DNA of 64,000 nucleotides, from positions 3,472,001 to 3,536,000 of the forward strand of contig CM074129.1 of the NCBI GenBank assembly GCA_037178625.1, read 5' to 3'. Below, piece after piece: positions 43,317 to 52,789 of the stretch. A model generated the notes under the pieces. It was given only the letters and a program-made list of their open reading frames with translations, was not told the DNA's origin and did not search any database. The translations under genes and the position numbers were made by a program. The first letter of the stretch is position 1, and every line of letters begins with the position of its first letter. Source of the DNA: Skeletonema tropicum (Eukaryota > Bacillariophyta > Thalassiosirophyceae > Thalassiosirales > Thalassiosiraceae).

Positions 43317-45158
43317 CTAGTAAGAAGGAAAAGTCAAATCAACATTTGCTACCCACGAGTTCAGACCGCCTGAAATGTTGTAGACGGAATGAATACCTTT
43401 TGCGCTATCATCATCTTTTGCTTTCTGTAGAATTTTTACAGCCTCTGCCGACGCAATACCCCGCCGACACAGGCAGTAAACGGGCAACTCCCCATTTGAA
43501 AGCTCTTCTACTTGTGCTATCTTCGATTCCAACTCCTCCAAAGGCAAGTTAACGGAACCTTCCAATGAACACATTTCGTATTGTCTTGTTACGCGAACAT
43601 CAAGGAGTACGTGTGGCTTTCCTTCGTCACGTAAATTATTGTAGTCGTCACATGAGATATTCTGCTTGGGAGACAATCCATTACTATTTGGCAAGGCACA
43701 CACACTTGGGCCACGCACTTGCTCAAGCGACTCTGCAGAATCCTTCATGCTTTTGATTGTTGTTGTTTCGGCAGAGGAGCAAACAGCACATTTTTTCTTT
43801 TGTGGAGGTTTTTTGATGTTTAGAAATGAGCAATGAAGCGAATCGTACATCAGGAGTCGATCGTGCATCACATTGCCAATTCCTGTGACAACTTTGATTG
43901 CTTCGACTGCTTGAAGCGTTCCTATGATGCCTGGCACAGGCCCCAACACACCATTGTCACTGCAACTTTTGCATCCCTCTGATAAAACTTGCTTCGGATA
44001 TAGGCATCTATAGCATGCGCTTTGCTTCTTCTTCACCTCGGGATCTGATTGTTTGGGCTGATAATTATAAACTGTCAACTGGCCTTCTGTTCCCATGGCA
44101 GACCCTGATACCAACGGCTTCCCACCCAGTATGCAAGCATCATTGAGTAAATATCTTGTACGTGGATTATCACATGCATCGACAACCACATCATGCTTTG
44201 AAACCAACTCTAATGCATTCTCTCCAGTTATCATGACATCTAACGCGGTGCAGGATATGGATGGGTTGAGATCAAGCATTGCTTGTTTTGCAGATAATGC
44301 CTTGTTCAATCCCAACGTAGAATCAGTTACACCTGAAGCGTTGGAATCTTTGTGAATGATTTGCCTATGCAAGTTTGTCATTTCGACACAGTCATAATCC
44401 ACAACAGTAATATGCCCTACCCCTGCAGCAGCGAGATAAAGTAGCACAGTCGAACCAATACCACCTGCTCCAACAACAAGTATGGAAGATGACAGTAGTT
44501 GCTTTTGTCCACTTACTCCAAACCCATCATTTAGCAGTAATTGTCGAGAATATCTACTGATTTGATCAGGCTGAAGCATTTGAATTGGTGGCATTGATGG
44601 TATATCATCTGCAGTTTCAAGATGCAGTGTGCAATTGCTGTCTGCATTATTTTTCGTCTCGTTTTCCATTTCTTCAATACGCTTCTTTAGTATGGCCACC
44701 TCCTCACGAAGAGCAAGTACCTCATCATTATCCTCTGGGATAGACGGTGCCACTCTACGTCTCTCATCTACAGCGGCCAATGGATTCTCTTCATTTCCAT
44801 CCAGTATATCATTCAAATTAGGGGAGTGTTGGTTCAACAGTGATGTAGCAGATCGACTTGCTCTCGATATTAAGTCAGACCACCATTGAAATAATTTCCA
44901 GCTATTCCTCTTTTTAGAAGTGGTTGGGTCGTTCTTATTCTTTTTATTCGACTCAACTTCTTTATTCGCCTCGGATGGTGTATTCTGTCTCACTACCACC
45001 GTGCTGTCGGCACCACCCCCGTCATTAAAGACAGATGCGCCGAATGTAGACCCCCAATCGGAAGGAGAGAGCACTCCGCGGACAGATGTGTCTTCTCTTG
45101 CCGCAGCTGAATAGCCGTCTTCGTCATAACTTGCTTCCTTGCGTAGTTCGGTTGTCAT
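43317..45158 (-). CDS. MOCS3: MOCS3/Uba4-type E1-like enzyme with rhodanese domain
   Basis: This 613-aa protein activates and sulfurates small carrier proteins (Urm1 and the molybdopterin-synthase subunit MOCS2A) in tRNA thiolation and molybdenum-cofactor synthesis. Residues about 195-455 are the ThiF/E1 domain: ISRYSRQLLL, nucleotide loop GAGGIG (230-235), DACDNPRTRYLLND, zinc-binding CYRC and later CAVC, and the E1 cysteine in GCKSCSDNGV. Residues about 500-613 are a rhodanese domain with the persulfide-forming Cys in VYCLCRRGIAS. A short coiled coil lies at 143-168, as in animal MOCS3. Before it sits a 140-residue low-complexity extension, longer than usual; an organelle signal in it cannot be excluded. 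Domain order and zinc sites are complete, so it should be active. Confidence 0.92.
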   Translation of the reverse strand: MTTELRKEASYDEDGYSAAAREDTSVRGVLSPSDWGSTFGASVFNDGGGADSTVVVRQNTPSEANKEVESNKKNKNDPTTSKKRNSWKLFQWWSDLISRASRSATSLLNQHSPNLNDILDGNEENPLAAVDERRRVAPSIPEDNDEVLALREEVAILKKRIEEMENETKNNADSNCTLHLETADDIPSMPPIQMLQPDQISRYSRQLLLNDGFGVSGQKQLLSSSILVVGAGGIGSTVLLYLAAAGVGHITVVDYDCVEMTNLHRQIIHKDSNASGVTDSTLGLNKALSAKQAMLDLNPSISCTALDVMITGENALELVSKHDVVVDACDNPRTRYLLNDACILGGKPLVSGSAMGTEGQLTVYNYQPKQSDPEVKKKQSACYRCLYPKQVLSEGCKSCSDNGVLGPVPGIIGTLQAVEAIKVVTGIGNVMHDRLLMYDSLHCSFLNIKKPPQKKKCAVCSSAETTTIKSMKDSAESLEQVRGPSVCALPNSNGLSPKQNISCDDYNNLRDEGKPHVLLDVRVTRQYEMCSLEGSVNLPLEELESKIAQVEELSNGELPVYCLCRRGIASAEAVKILQKAKDDDSAKGIHSVYNISGGLNSWVANVDLTFPSY

Positions 45159-45248
45159 CGTTTATATACTGCCTCTATGAATAACAAATGTTGGCACACA
45201 ATTGCCACACACAACATAAAAAATCATATTCCCGACCAGCTACAGTGT

Positions 45249-45406
45249 GTCCACCGTATTTGCCCGCCTTGGTACTTGCCCGTCCTTAGTAGTTGCCCGC
45301 TGCAAAATCAGGACACTGGAAGTCCGGACACTAACAGATAAGCTGTTCCATAATTGCCCGTCCACCGTAGTTGCCCGCCCCGTCGAGCGGACGCACCCGC
45401 GGGCAA
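45249..45406. repeat. TTGCCCG repeat cluster in the MOCS3/eIF5 spacer
   Basis: TTGCCCG occurs at 45260, 45276, 45293, 45354 and 45371, and once inverted at 45400-45406. A 20-base unit GTCCACCGTA(T/G)TTGCCCGCC is repeated at 45249 and 45360 with one mismatch. It lies in the divergent promoter region between the two genes. Confidence 0.75.
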
Positions 45407-45971
45407 CTTACTGTCGTGCGAGTGGACTGTAGGACCTTTGACCTTCATCTTCCCTTCTCCATCGTACAAAAGTCGGGAATTTAAATTGGGAATTGGGAAC
45501 TTCTTGAAGAAGTTCTGAGGAAGATGAGCCTGAAACGGGCCCACAAGGTCCGAAAAGAGACTGCGGAACCCCAGCCACGAAAATCGTTCTATCGTGCTCC
45601 ACGTTGCGTTGCCTTTTCCAAAATTTTATTTCCAATTCCATCATAATTCGATCGTTACTTCAATTCAAGTATCCCTCTTCTGCACGGCTCTCATAATCAT
45701 AAGACCACCTCGCAGATAACACCACCCTCTACACACACTATCACAGACTATTTCACGACATATTCGTCACTCGAAGCGTTCTACAGAAAAAGACCGCTTT
45801 CCAAGAAATCATTTTAAAAAGGCTTGCTCCTATCGTTAATGAATTCGCATTTTATCCAATCACTTAACCCTCTACACTCTCCACCATCTTCGTCTCGACA
45901 ATATAAATCGACGAGGATACTAAATGATTATCAACAAGAAACAATAATAATAACACAACAAAACTATCACA
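45407..45971. promoter_or_regulatory. Upstream region and leader of eIF5
   Basis: No gene is supported here. The last bases before the ATG are A/C-rich (ACACAACAAAACTATCACA), typical of an untranslated leader. Short minus-strand frames are considered chance. Confidence 0.5.
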
Positions 45972-47345
45972 ATGGCGAAAGGACAAACCATTAACATTTC
46001 GGGCTTGACCCCAGTTGACGACCCCGAATATAGGTACAAAATGCCCAAAGTTGTTGGGAAATTGGAAGGACGTGGGAATGGGAGCAAGACTGTTATTGTG
46101 AACATTTCCGATTTGGCACTGGCTTTGCACCGTGATGCTGGGGAGGTCACCAAATCCTTTGGATGTGAATTGGGTGCTCAGACGACGTACAATGCTGAGA
46201 CTGATAGGGCAATTGTCAATGGACACCACACCGATGCTGTCTTGCAGCAGACTGTTCACAAATACATTGAAGCTTTTGTGATTTGCCCCAACTGTGGCTT
46301 GCCTGAAACGAATTACAAGATTTCAAAGGGTGTGATTTCGCACAAGTGTATGGCGTGTGGTGCCAAGGAGATGGTGGATATGAGTCACAAGCTTACCAAT
46401 TTCATTTTGGCTCAGGATAAGAAGGCAAAGCAGGAGGCCAAGAAGAATGAAAAGAAAGATAAGAAGAAGGACAAGAAGAAGGATAAGGATGGCAGTGACG
46501 ATGAGAAGAAGAAGGTATGTCATTGTTGTCATTATTTTTGATCTCTTATATTATTGAACCACTCATCTCTGACTTGCTTCATTTTGCTCTCACTTGACAG
46601 GAGAAGAAGGACAAGAAATCCAAGGACAAGAAGAAGGAAAAGAAGGAGAAAAAGAAGAAGTCCAAGGATAAGGATGGCGAGTTGGCAGAGGCCACTGGTG
46701 ACCTCTCTTTGGGTGACGATGACGCCGCAGCGGAGCACGTGGATGATGATAACGCCATGGGTGAGTTTGTAATGTCAATGCAACGACGAGCACGTCTGTA
46801 ATCATTCTTACCTATCCAACATCTTACTTATCCAACACTTGTTCAATTCCTTTCTATAAACAGCCCTTGCCGTCGAAGCTACCCAGAAATTCCTCTCTGA
46901 AAATCCCGATGCCACCCCATCTGCTATTTCTGACAAGGTAACCAACGAGCAAATGGCTTCCGGCCTCAAGTCTCAAGATAGGATCCACATCTTTGTCCGT
47001 GCCGCCTTTACCACCGATTTCTTCAAGACCAAGCAAGTGGAGAAGTATGCACCTGCAATCGGCAAGATCACCCAGGGAAAGAATGTGATGGAACGTCACC
47101 TCATCTCTGCCTGTGAGTGTCTTTGCGTGGGCGAGCCCAAGAAGTTTGTTGTACTATTGAAACAGCTTTTCGATGACGATGAAGATGTCTTGGAAGAAGA
47201 TACCATCTGGGAATGGGCTGGAGAGGGAAGGACTGATTACACTCTTGATAGTGTCGATGAGGAGCAGAGGTGTGCATTGAGGGCTGAGGCTGAACCCTTT
47301 TTGCAGTGGTTGCAGGAAGATGACAGCAGTGACGAAGAGGACTAA
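45972..47345 (+). CDS. EIF5: Translation initiation factor eIF5
   Basis: Exons are 45972-46514, 46601-46760 and 46864-47345, with introns of 86 and 103 bp, giving 394 aa. eIF5 is the GTPase-activating protein for eIF2 in the 43S pre-initiation complex. Residues about 1-135 form the GAP domain: PEYRYKMPK with Arg21 at the position of the catalytic arginine (Arg15 in human), GNGSKTVIVN and FGCELGAQ. Its zinc site has Cys105, Cys108, Cys126 and Cys129. A long Lys/Asp/Glu linker follows (residues about 150-225). The C-terminal W2 HEAT domain ends with EEDTIWEWAGEGR, a Trp-rich acidic box, and EPFLQWLQEDDSSDEED, as usual. The first intron lies inside the charged linker. Strongly conserved, so probably fully functional. 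Confidence 0.95.
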
Positions 47346-47708
47346 TGTCAATTACAGGTTCCTTCTGACTGGGCTCCCTTTCACTTGTAGGAGTTTTCGC
47401 TGCATTGCTGTGTTTGTTTCCTATACGTTATCTAAAATAATAATTATCGTCTAGGATTTATTCAATCTTCGCATCGTCACGATGCAGAAAGAATCTGTCT
47501 AGATTGATGACTAGAGACGCAGCCCCCTCCTATCACCCTCAATCTACACTAAAGAGAAGAGTTCAATAGCAAAATGATGCTACATTACTTATTCAATCTA
47601 ATAAATGTACTGAATCGACAAAATTGCTGTGGAGGTGTATTTGGGGTGCGTTCAAACAAGGAAACAATAACATGTCCCGTCTACCTCAATCTAATTTTCT
47701 CTTTCTCT
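47346..47708. other. 3' spacer between eIF5 and a convergent gene
   Basis: About 360 bp between two convergent stop codons. A possible polyadenylation-like ATAATAATTATC is near 47438. An open frame overlapping it (47574-48017) is antisense to the coiled-coil gene and is considered chance. Confidence 0.4.
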
Positions 47709-48523
47709 CTAATAAACATCAGGGGGGCGGAATGCCATGAAATCATTCCCAGCACTACTGCCCTGCGCCTGAAGTTGATACTGAAGAGTCAATATCATCT
47801 GCTCCAACCTTCGGATGCGATCCTCGGCCTGTTCCTTGAAAGCACGGGCCCCCTCGAGCTCTGCATTGACTTGATGCTGCCTATCCTGTTGGATGGTCAC
47901 GGCTCTCTTCAGGATTCTATTTTCGCCTTCAACCTTTTGGTTCTGAGTTTGGAGGGATCCATTCTCAGATTTGAGGTGGTCGATTTCGGCACCTTGTTGC
48001 TGCACAACTTGTTGTAACTCCTGAATCTTTTGATGATGGGCAGGATTGGAACGGTGATGCTGCAATCCCGATGACCCAAAACTGTGTTGAGGGGAGGTGG
48101 TACGAGACCGCTTGTTGTTTTCTAAAAGAATGATGGAGAAAACAGCGACAATCAGACAAAGAATAAAAATAACACGGTCAAAACAAAATAAAATCCAATA
48201 AACTCACCACCAGAATAGGGCGATTGACAACCCGGCTGCGGCAACGCCGCTGTCCCAGAAAGGAATGGGGATATCGACCAATTATTTTCTTTTTGGAGTA
48301 ACGCACTGCTCCCAGCGCAATCTTGGCTATTCTTTCTTCTCCTTTTGGTGGCATGGAATCCATAACCACCGGAGCCATCGTCCATGTTTTCATCCGCCGA
48401 ATGGTGGTGAGGAGAGGAGGGGGCAAACGTGGCCGGTGATGTTGTTGTGGAATCAGCGCAACCAAATCGACGTTTGCTACCCCCGTTTGGATGGGCGAAT
48501 GCAATTGGCGAGACCACTTCCAT
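47709..48523 (-). CDS. Coiled-coil protein of unknown function, probably nuclear
   Basis: Exons are 48523 down to 48208 and 48121 down to 47709. An 86-bp intron (GTGAGT to TAG) joins SPYSG to ENNKRSRTTSP, giving 242 aa. I chose the ATG at 48523 (MEVVSPIAFAHPNGG); the frame is open 48 codons further up but looks like leader. Residues about 60-65 (ATKRRRKN) could be a nuclear localisation signal. Residues about 140-220 form a strong coiled coil: KIQELQQVVQQQ and IDHLKSENGSLQTQ to RIRRLEQMILTLQYQLQ. The tail ends in FMAFRPPDVY. From memory, stramenopiles have proteins with a similar end, but I cannot verify this. It resembles bZIP dimerisation helices but lacks a clear basic DNA-binding region. 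Confidence 0.7.
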
Positions 48524-49682
48524 CTTGATTATTATTGACAATGTTGTGAGAGTCGATCTCTGAGGAATTCCAACAGGTTTTGTCGATATTTTATGGCTGA
48601 TTCTCTCTGCGCGGTGTTCTGTTGGTTTCGGACACAGCTTTGTTGATTGATTTGCGAGACCGCTCATCGTGCGAGCGAGCGGAAATTCTTTCGTTGTCGC
48701 TTGCGTTAGTTGGGATTTGATTTGTGATGGTTGCGACTCATTTTCATTTTTAGATACTGTATTTTAAGAAATGCCTGGATCGTACGTTTCACTCCGCTCC
48801 GAATTCCGAAGCTGTGATAAGCAAGGGAGCAGATTTAAGTCGAGGGTCGAGGATTCAACAACTATGCAATGATGTCATTCTTCTATCAGATGACTCATGT
48901 TGGTGTTAATCTCGTTCTTGCTTTGTGTGTCGCAAATGCATTCCCTAAAGGCTACTTCTTATGTCATTGCAAAAAAGAGTTAGCTATAGATCTCTCTAGA
49001 TCATTCCAGAGCTCAAGAGTCGAGTTATATCTAATCATCACTGTTGAACGCGTTAGTTGATTGTTTCCTTAAAGTACATTGCATCATTGCCTAATAGAGA
49101 GCGATAATGAATGCACACACATCCATTCAAACCAGATTAGCCAGAAAGATAAACAATTTAGGACAGAGACAAATCTCTAAAAGAGTCGAGTTATCCATTG
49201 ACTCTCAACCGGTAGGGTAGGGAGATGCTACTCCTGTCCACGATGCTACAGCATGAAAAGTTGTTACAACTTGCGTTGTGTAATGAATTGCATCATTATT
49301 TTATTTACAGGACATCAATGTCGCCGTGTTCTAGCTAAAGGTCAAGAACAGGCACCATTGAATATATCTCACTGCCGCTCCGATCTATGAAACCCTACTA
49401 GGAAACCCCCGTCCCCAGTTTCAATTGCATTGTGAATGTAGCAGCAATGCTCGTCACTCACTCACCCGACATTCAGTATTGTTTTGTGTAGTCAATTATA
49501 AACCCCAAGAAAAAAGGTCCCAAGCAAGATAATCGATAATTGCAATAGTATGAAGTAGTAGTAGGTTTATGTACTTGACACCATCGTGCGTCTCAGCAAA
49601 CACGGCAATGTCATTGTTCACCAACAGAAACATATATAACATCAAGTATATAAAACCACCCCACTACAACAAATCATTGCCA
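48524..49682. other. Intergenic, no gene recognised
   Basis: Contains the leader and presumed promoter of the coiled-coil gene and the 3' end of the E2 gene. Two short open frames at 48869 and 49569 have no support. A self-complementary AGATCTCTCTAGATC-like stretch occurs near 48988. Confidence 0.4.
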
Positions 49683-50320
49683 TTAGCAATCATCCTGACT
49701 CTTCCTAACACATTGACGAACCTTCTTCTTAAAGGCAGGCCGATCATTCCTCCATTGCACAGCAGCATCCAAATTCGCTGGACTTTCATCATTCGGATCA
49801 CTCAACATGGAAATCACCGATATGAGGATCTGCTCCACACCCAGAATAGGTCTCCACCTCTCATCCGCCGTTTCCTGTGCATTCATGGCATCCTCCCCCG
49901 GCGGATGGAGGATGGAAATACAAACCTTCCCATCCTCGTAGACGTTCGGGTGCCACATTTGTGATGTAAATTTCATTTCGGGTGGTAAGTTGGGAAAGTC
50001 GGCTGGGAAGGTGAGGAGCGCTTTGAAAAAGCCTCCTTCGTAGAGGGTGCCGTCGGGCCCCATTATGAGGATTTCCCATTCGTACACGTTGCTGTCGTCG
50101 ACGAGACCTACGGAGACGAGATCGATTGGGTTTTTGGCCAGCTCTGCAATATGGTTTTTAATGGAGGGATTGGAGTGAGGGTGAAACAAGAGGACATCAT
50201 AATGTTAATGTTAAGTTTTAGCAATGCAGATAAAAATATGAAGAGACATCGATACACCTTGACTCTAAAAGACTTACCGTTGAGCTGTCTCTTGAGCAAT
50301 TCTGTTCCGTAGTCCGTCAT
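49683..50320 (-). CDS. UBE2G2: Ubiquitin-conjugating enzyme E2, UBE2G2/Ubc7 type
   Basis: Exons are 50320 down to 50278 and 50143 down to 49683, with a 134-bp intron (GTAAGT to CAG) after residue 14, giving 167 aa. E2 enzymes pass ubiquitin from E1 to E3. Ubc7-type enzymes serve ER-associated protein degradation. The core reads YEWEILIMGPDGTLYEGG and PPEMKF, then the HPN motif (79-81) with active Cys89 in KVCISILHPPGED. The insertion after the cysteine (GEDAMNAQETADERW) is the mark of the UBE2G/Ubc7 subgroup. Length and cysteine position match human UBE2G2. The end (KKKVRQCVRKSQDDC) has no membrane anchor, so ER recruitment would need a partner such as Cue1/gp78. UBE2G1 is the alternative. 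Confidence 0.92.
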
Positions 50321-50671
50321 TTTTCACTTCGAGTTGTTATGGAGAGGATATAACGCAATGGTGGGAATGTGGAGGAGGTGCCTGCTGCTAGGGCTATATA
50401 ACGTACAGTCACGTTTGCGTCCTTATGCGTGCAATTTTTTATAACGACCATGAGAAAAGTGATGACGGGTCAAAGTGGTCGAACCCGCCATTTTTGTTGG
50501 GCAAGTGGCAAGTGCAAAAATTAGAAGTAGTGACAAGTGCAGCAATCAGCAAGAGCAGGCAATAGTAGGTAGTAATGGCATCCTATGCTATGGCATCATT
50601 GATGATAGCGGTGACAGAGATATTGTCTCTAGCGTACCCCAGTATCAGAGGAAGAAATGTCGTAAGAAGAG
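50321..50671. promoter_or_regulatory. Divergent promoter region between E2 and C5-methyltransferase genes
   Basis: The 351 bp lie between two outward-facing starts. No known motif recognised. A short plus-strand frame (50475-50675) is considered chance. Confidence 0.45.
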
Positions 50672-52789
50672 ATGAGTAACCAGGCTGCATCACCGCCGCC
50701 ATTTCAAAGCTACTTGAACGATCTAAACTCGAGCACAAATTGCTGTCGATCGGCAAGTCTTCTTGTGCCTGCCAGCAATGCAAATGACATCTTGCAAACA
50801 CTTAGATGTAGAGGCTGGATGTGTCAAGTCGTGCTTACACGGCCGTGGAGGAAGAAGGCAGCACATGTAGGGAAGAATGAGGTGCATGATGACAGTATTA
50901 TGGATGATCTAACTTGGTATTATCAGTGTCTTCCATCGGAGGAAGAATTAGAGTTTCTGATTACAAAACATGGGCTTGCATATTTGTCATCTGCATCACC
51001 TGCATCGCTTCAAACACAAATAGTCAAGTATCATATGCAGAGCAATAGTTTATTGGTGCCTTTGACGGATGATGCAACTGAGTTTTTCTTGAGAGCATGG
51101 TTCGAGGAGGATTCATGTATTGATGACAGGATAGGATATGAGCTGGTGCATTCCTGGTTGCACTGCGAGAGCATCATGATTGTACACAACTACGATGGAA
51201 ATCAAACTGTATCACTGTCCAAGGAGGTCGATTGCTTTCCAAAATCTATCAAGACTGCGCAATCTGATCACGGAAAGGAATCTGATCATTCTTTCACATT
51301 TGTAGATCTTTTCGCTGGAATAGGTGGTTTCAGAATAGGTTTGGAAAGCCTTGGTGGTAAATGCATTGGTAGCTGCGAGATTGACGCCTACGCAAGAGAA
51401 ACGTACCACAAAAACTTTCTGAATGGCAGCAACAAAGAAACCTGCAAGGAGTTCTTTGTCAATGATATTGCTCGATTAGAGATCTCACCTTGTGTGGTAG
51501 ACGTTCTGTGTGGTGGGTTTCCGTGTCAAAGCTTTTCGACGATGGCTAGTTTTCCATCATCTTCTGATAGAAATGGATCCGAGGCATCAAAAGACAAATC
51601 CACTGATCGCCAAGGTGGCCTTCTCACACCCGCAAAAGGGAAACTCTTCTTTCATCTGTTGCGAATACTCAGAAAGGCACAACCCAAGATGTTCATATTT
51701 GAGAATGTAAAGGGGTTGATGAGTCTAGACAAGGGAAGTCATTTCGAGCGAATCGTTAACTTGCTTGAAGAGTCTGGGTATAGAGTTACCCATGACGTTG
51801 TTGACGCGGCTTGGATGTTGCCACAGAGGAGAGAGCGAGTCTACTTTGTAGGAATCAGGCGAGATCTCTTTGACTGCGAAGATGGTAGTCGTCAAAAGCT
51901 CGAAAAACATTACGTGGCATTCACAAGTGAAAAGTTGAAAGAAAAGTATCAAATTTACAACAACGACTTAGACAAAAGCGTGGACAGGTTTGCGAGGGTA
52001 CTACAACGATTGGGCCTTCGCAACGACGAACGTGAAGTGATGACGGATCTCTCAACATCTAAAATTGGAGATATACTTGATTCTGATGACAACATTCCAT
52101 CTCATTGCTTTCTTACTATGCATCAATGGAAAAAGATTCAGTCTCAGACCTATCTTCAACTCCATAATGACGGAGCAGGTCAACTCATCACGAATGATGA
52201 GCCATGCTCCCAAACAATCGTATCGTCGTATCGTCAATCTTATCTGTTGCATTCTCAATTCATTGTGCCAAGTGATAGTTCATTTCTGGTACAACAGGAA
52301 GAAAAGCTCAAGTCTGTTGCGTTAACGAAGACAACAACCGAAAGAAAAGAAACAGATTGCGCGGTGGTAAATGCACAAGTAGAGGAGCAGCAACTACCCC
52401 GCTTTTTCTCTCTACGTGAGTGGTAAGTCAGAATGATCATCTACGTTGAGTTGTTACTTCCTGCCGTTTTGTTTGCTAATATTGCACATTATTGCAGTTG
52501 CAGGCTTCAAGGTTTTCCGGAGTCATTTCAAATACCTTGTTCTAATGACAGTACTACTAAGCAACATAGGCAGCGGGTATCACAATTTTACAGACAAGTG
52601 GGAAACGCGGTATCTCCTCCATGCGTCGCTGCAGTGGCAAAGGAATCTGTTGAAAAGTTGTTTCTGTCATGTTCTGGTTCTGCAGATAAAGATCCAGTAG
52701 AAAATCTTCTCTTAAGGTCAAGTTCGTATCCAGACAAAGTGATGGCCTCGATCGAAAGGAAGAAGCTATTTCAAGAAGTTGAATCATAG
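50672..52789 (+). CDS. C5-cytosine methyltransferase of bacterial type with N-terminal extension
   Basis: Exons are 50672-52422 and 52498-52789. A 75-bp intron (GTAAGT to CAG) joins SLREC to CRLQGFP, giving 680 aa. All main motifs are present: I FVDLFAGIGGF (about 210), IV GGFPCQSFS with nucleophile Cys285, VI FENVKGL (about 344), VIII PQRRERVYFVGIR, IX SLRECCRLQGFP and X QVGNAVSPP. The GGFPCQSFS motif fits bacterial Dcm-like enzymes better than Dnmt2, whose motif IV starts with PPC. The first ~200 residues are an unrecognised extension (LRCRGWMCQVVLTRPW, WYYQCLPSEEELEFL). Bacterial-like C5-methyltransferases have been reported in diatom genomes. The substrate, DNA or RNA, cannot be decided. 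Its last 19 coding bases overlap the end of the minus-strand CRBN-like gene. Confidence 0.88.

Noticed and set aside
48178..48504. Alternative frame of the coiled-coil gene
   Set aside because: Shadow of the real exon; it lacks continuity with the second exon.
50672..52789. Assignment as Dnmt2/TRDMT1
   Set aside because: Motif IV reads GGFPCQSFS instead of the PPCQ form of Dnmt2, and an unrelated 200-residue N-terminal extension is present.
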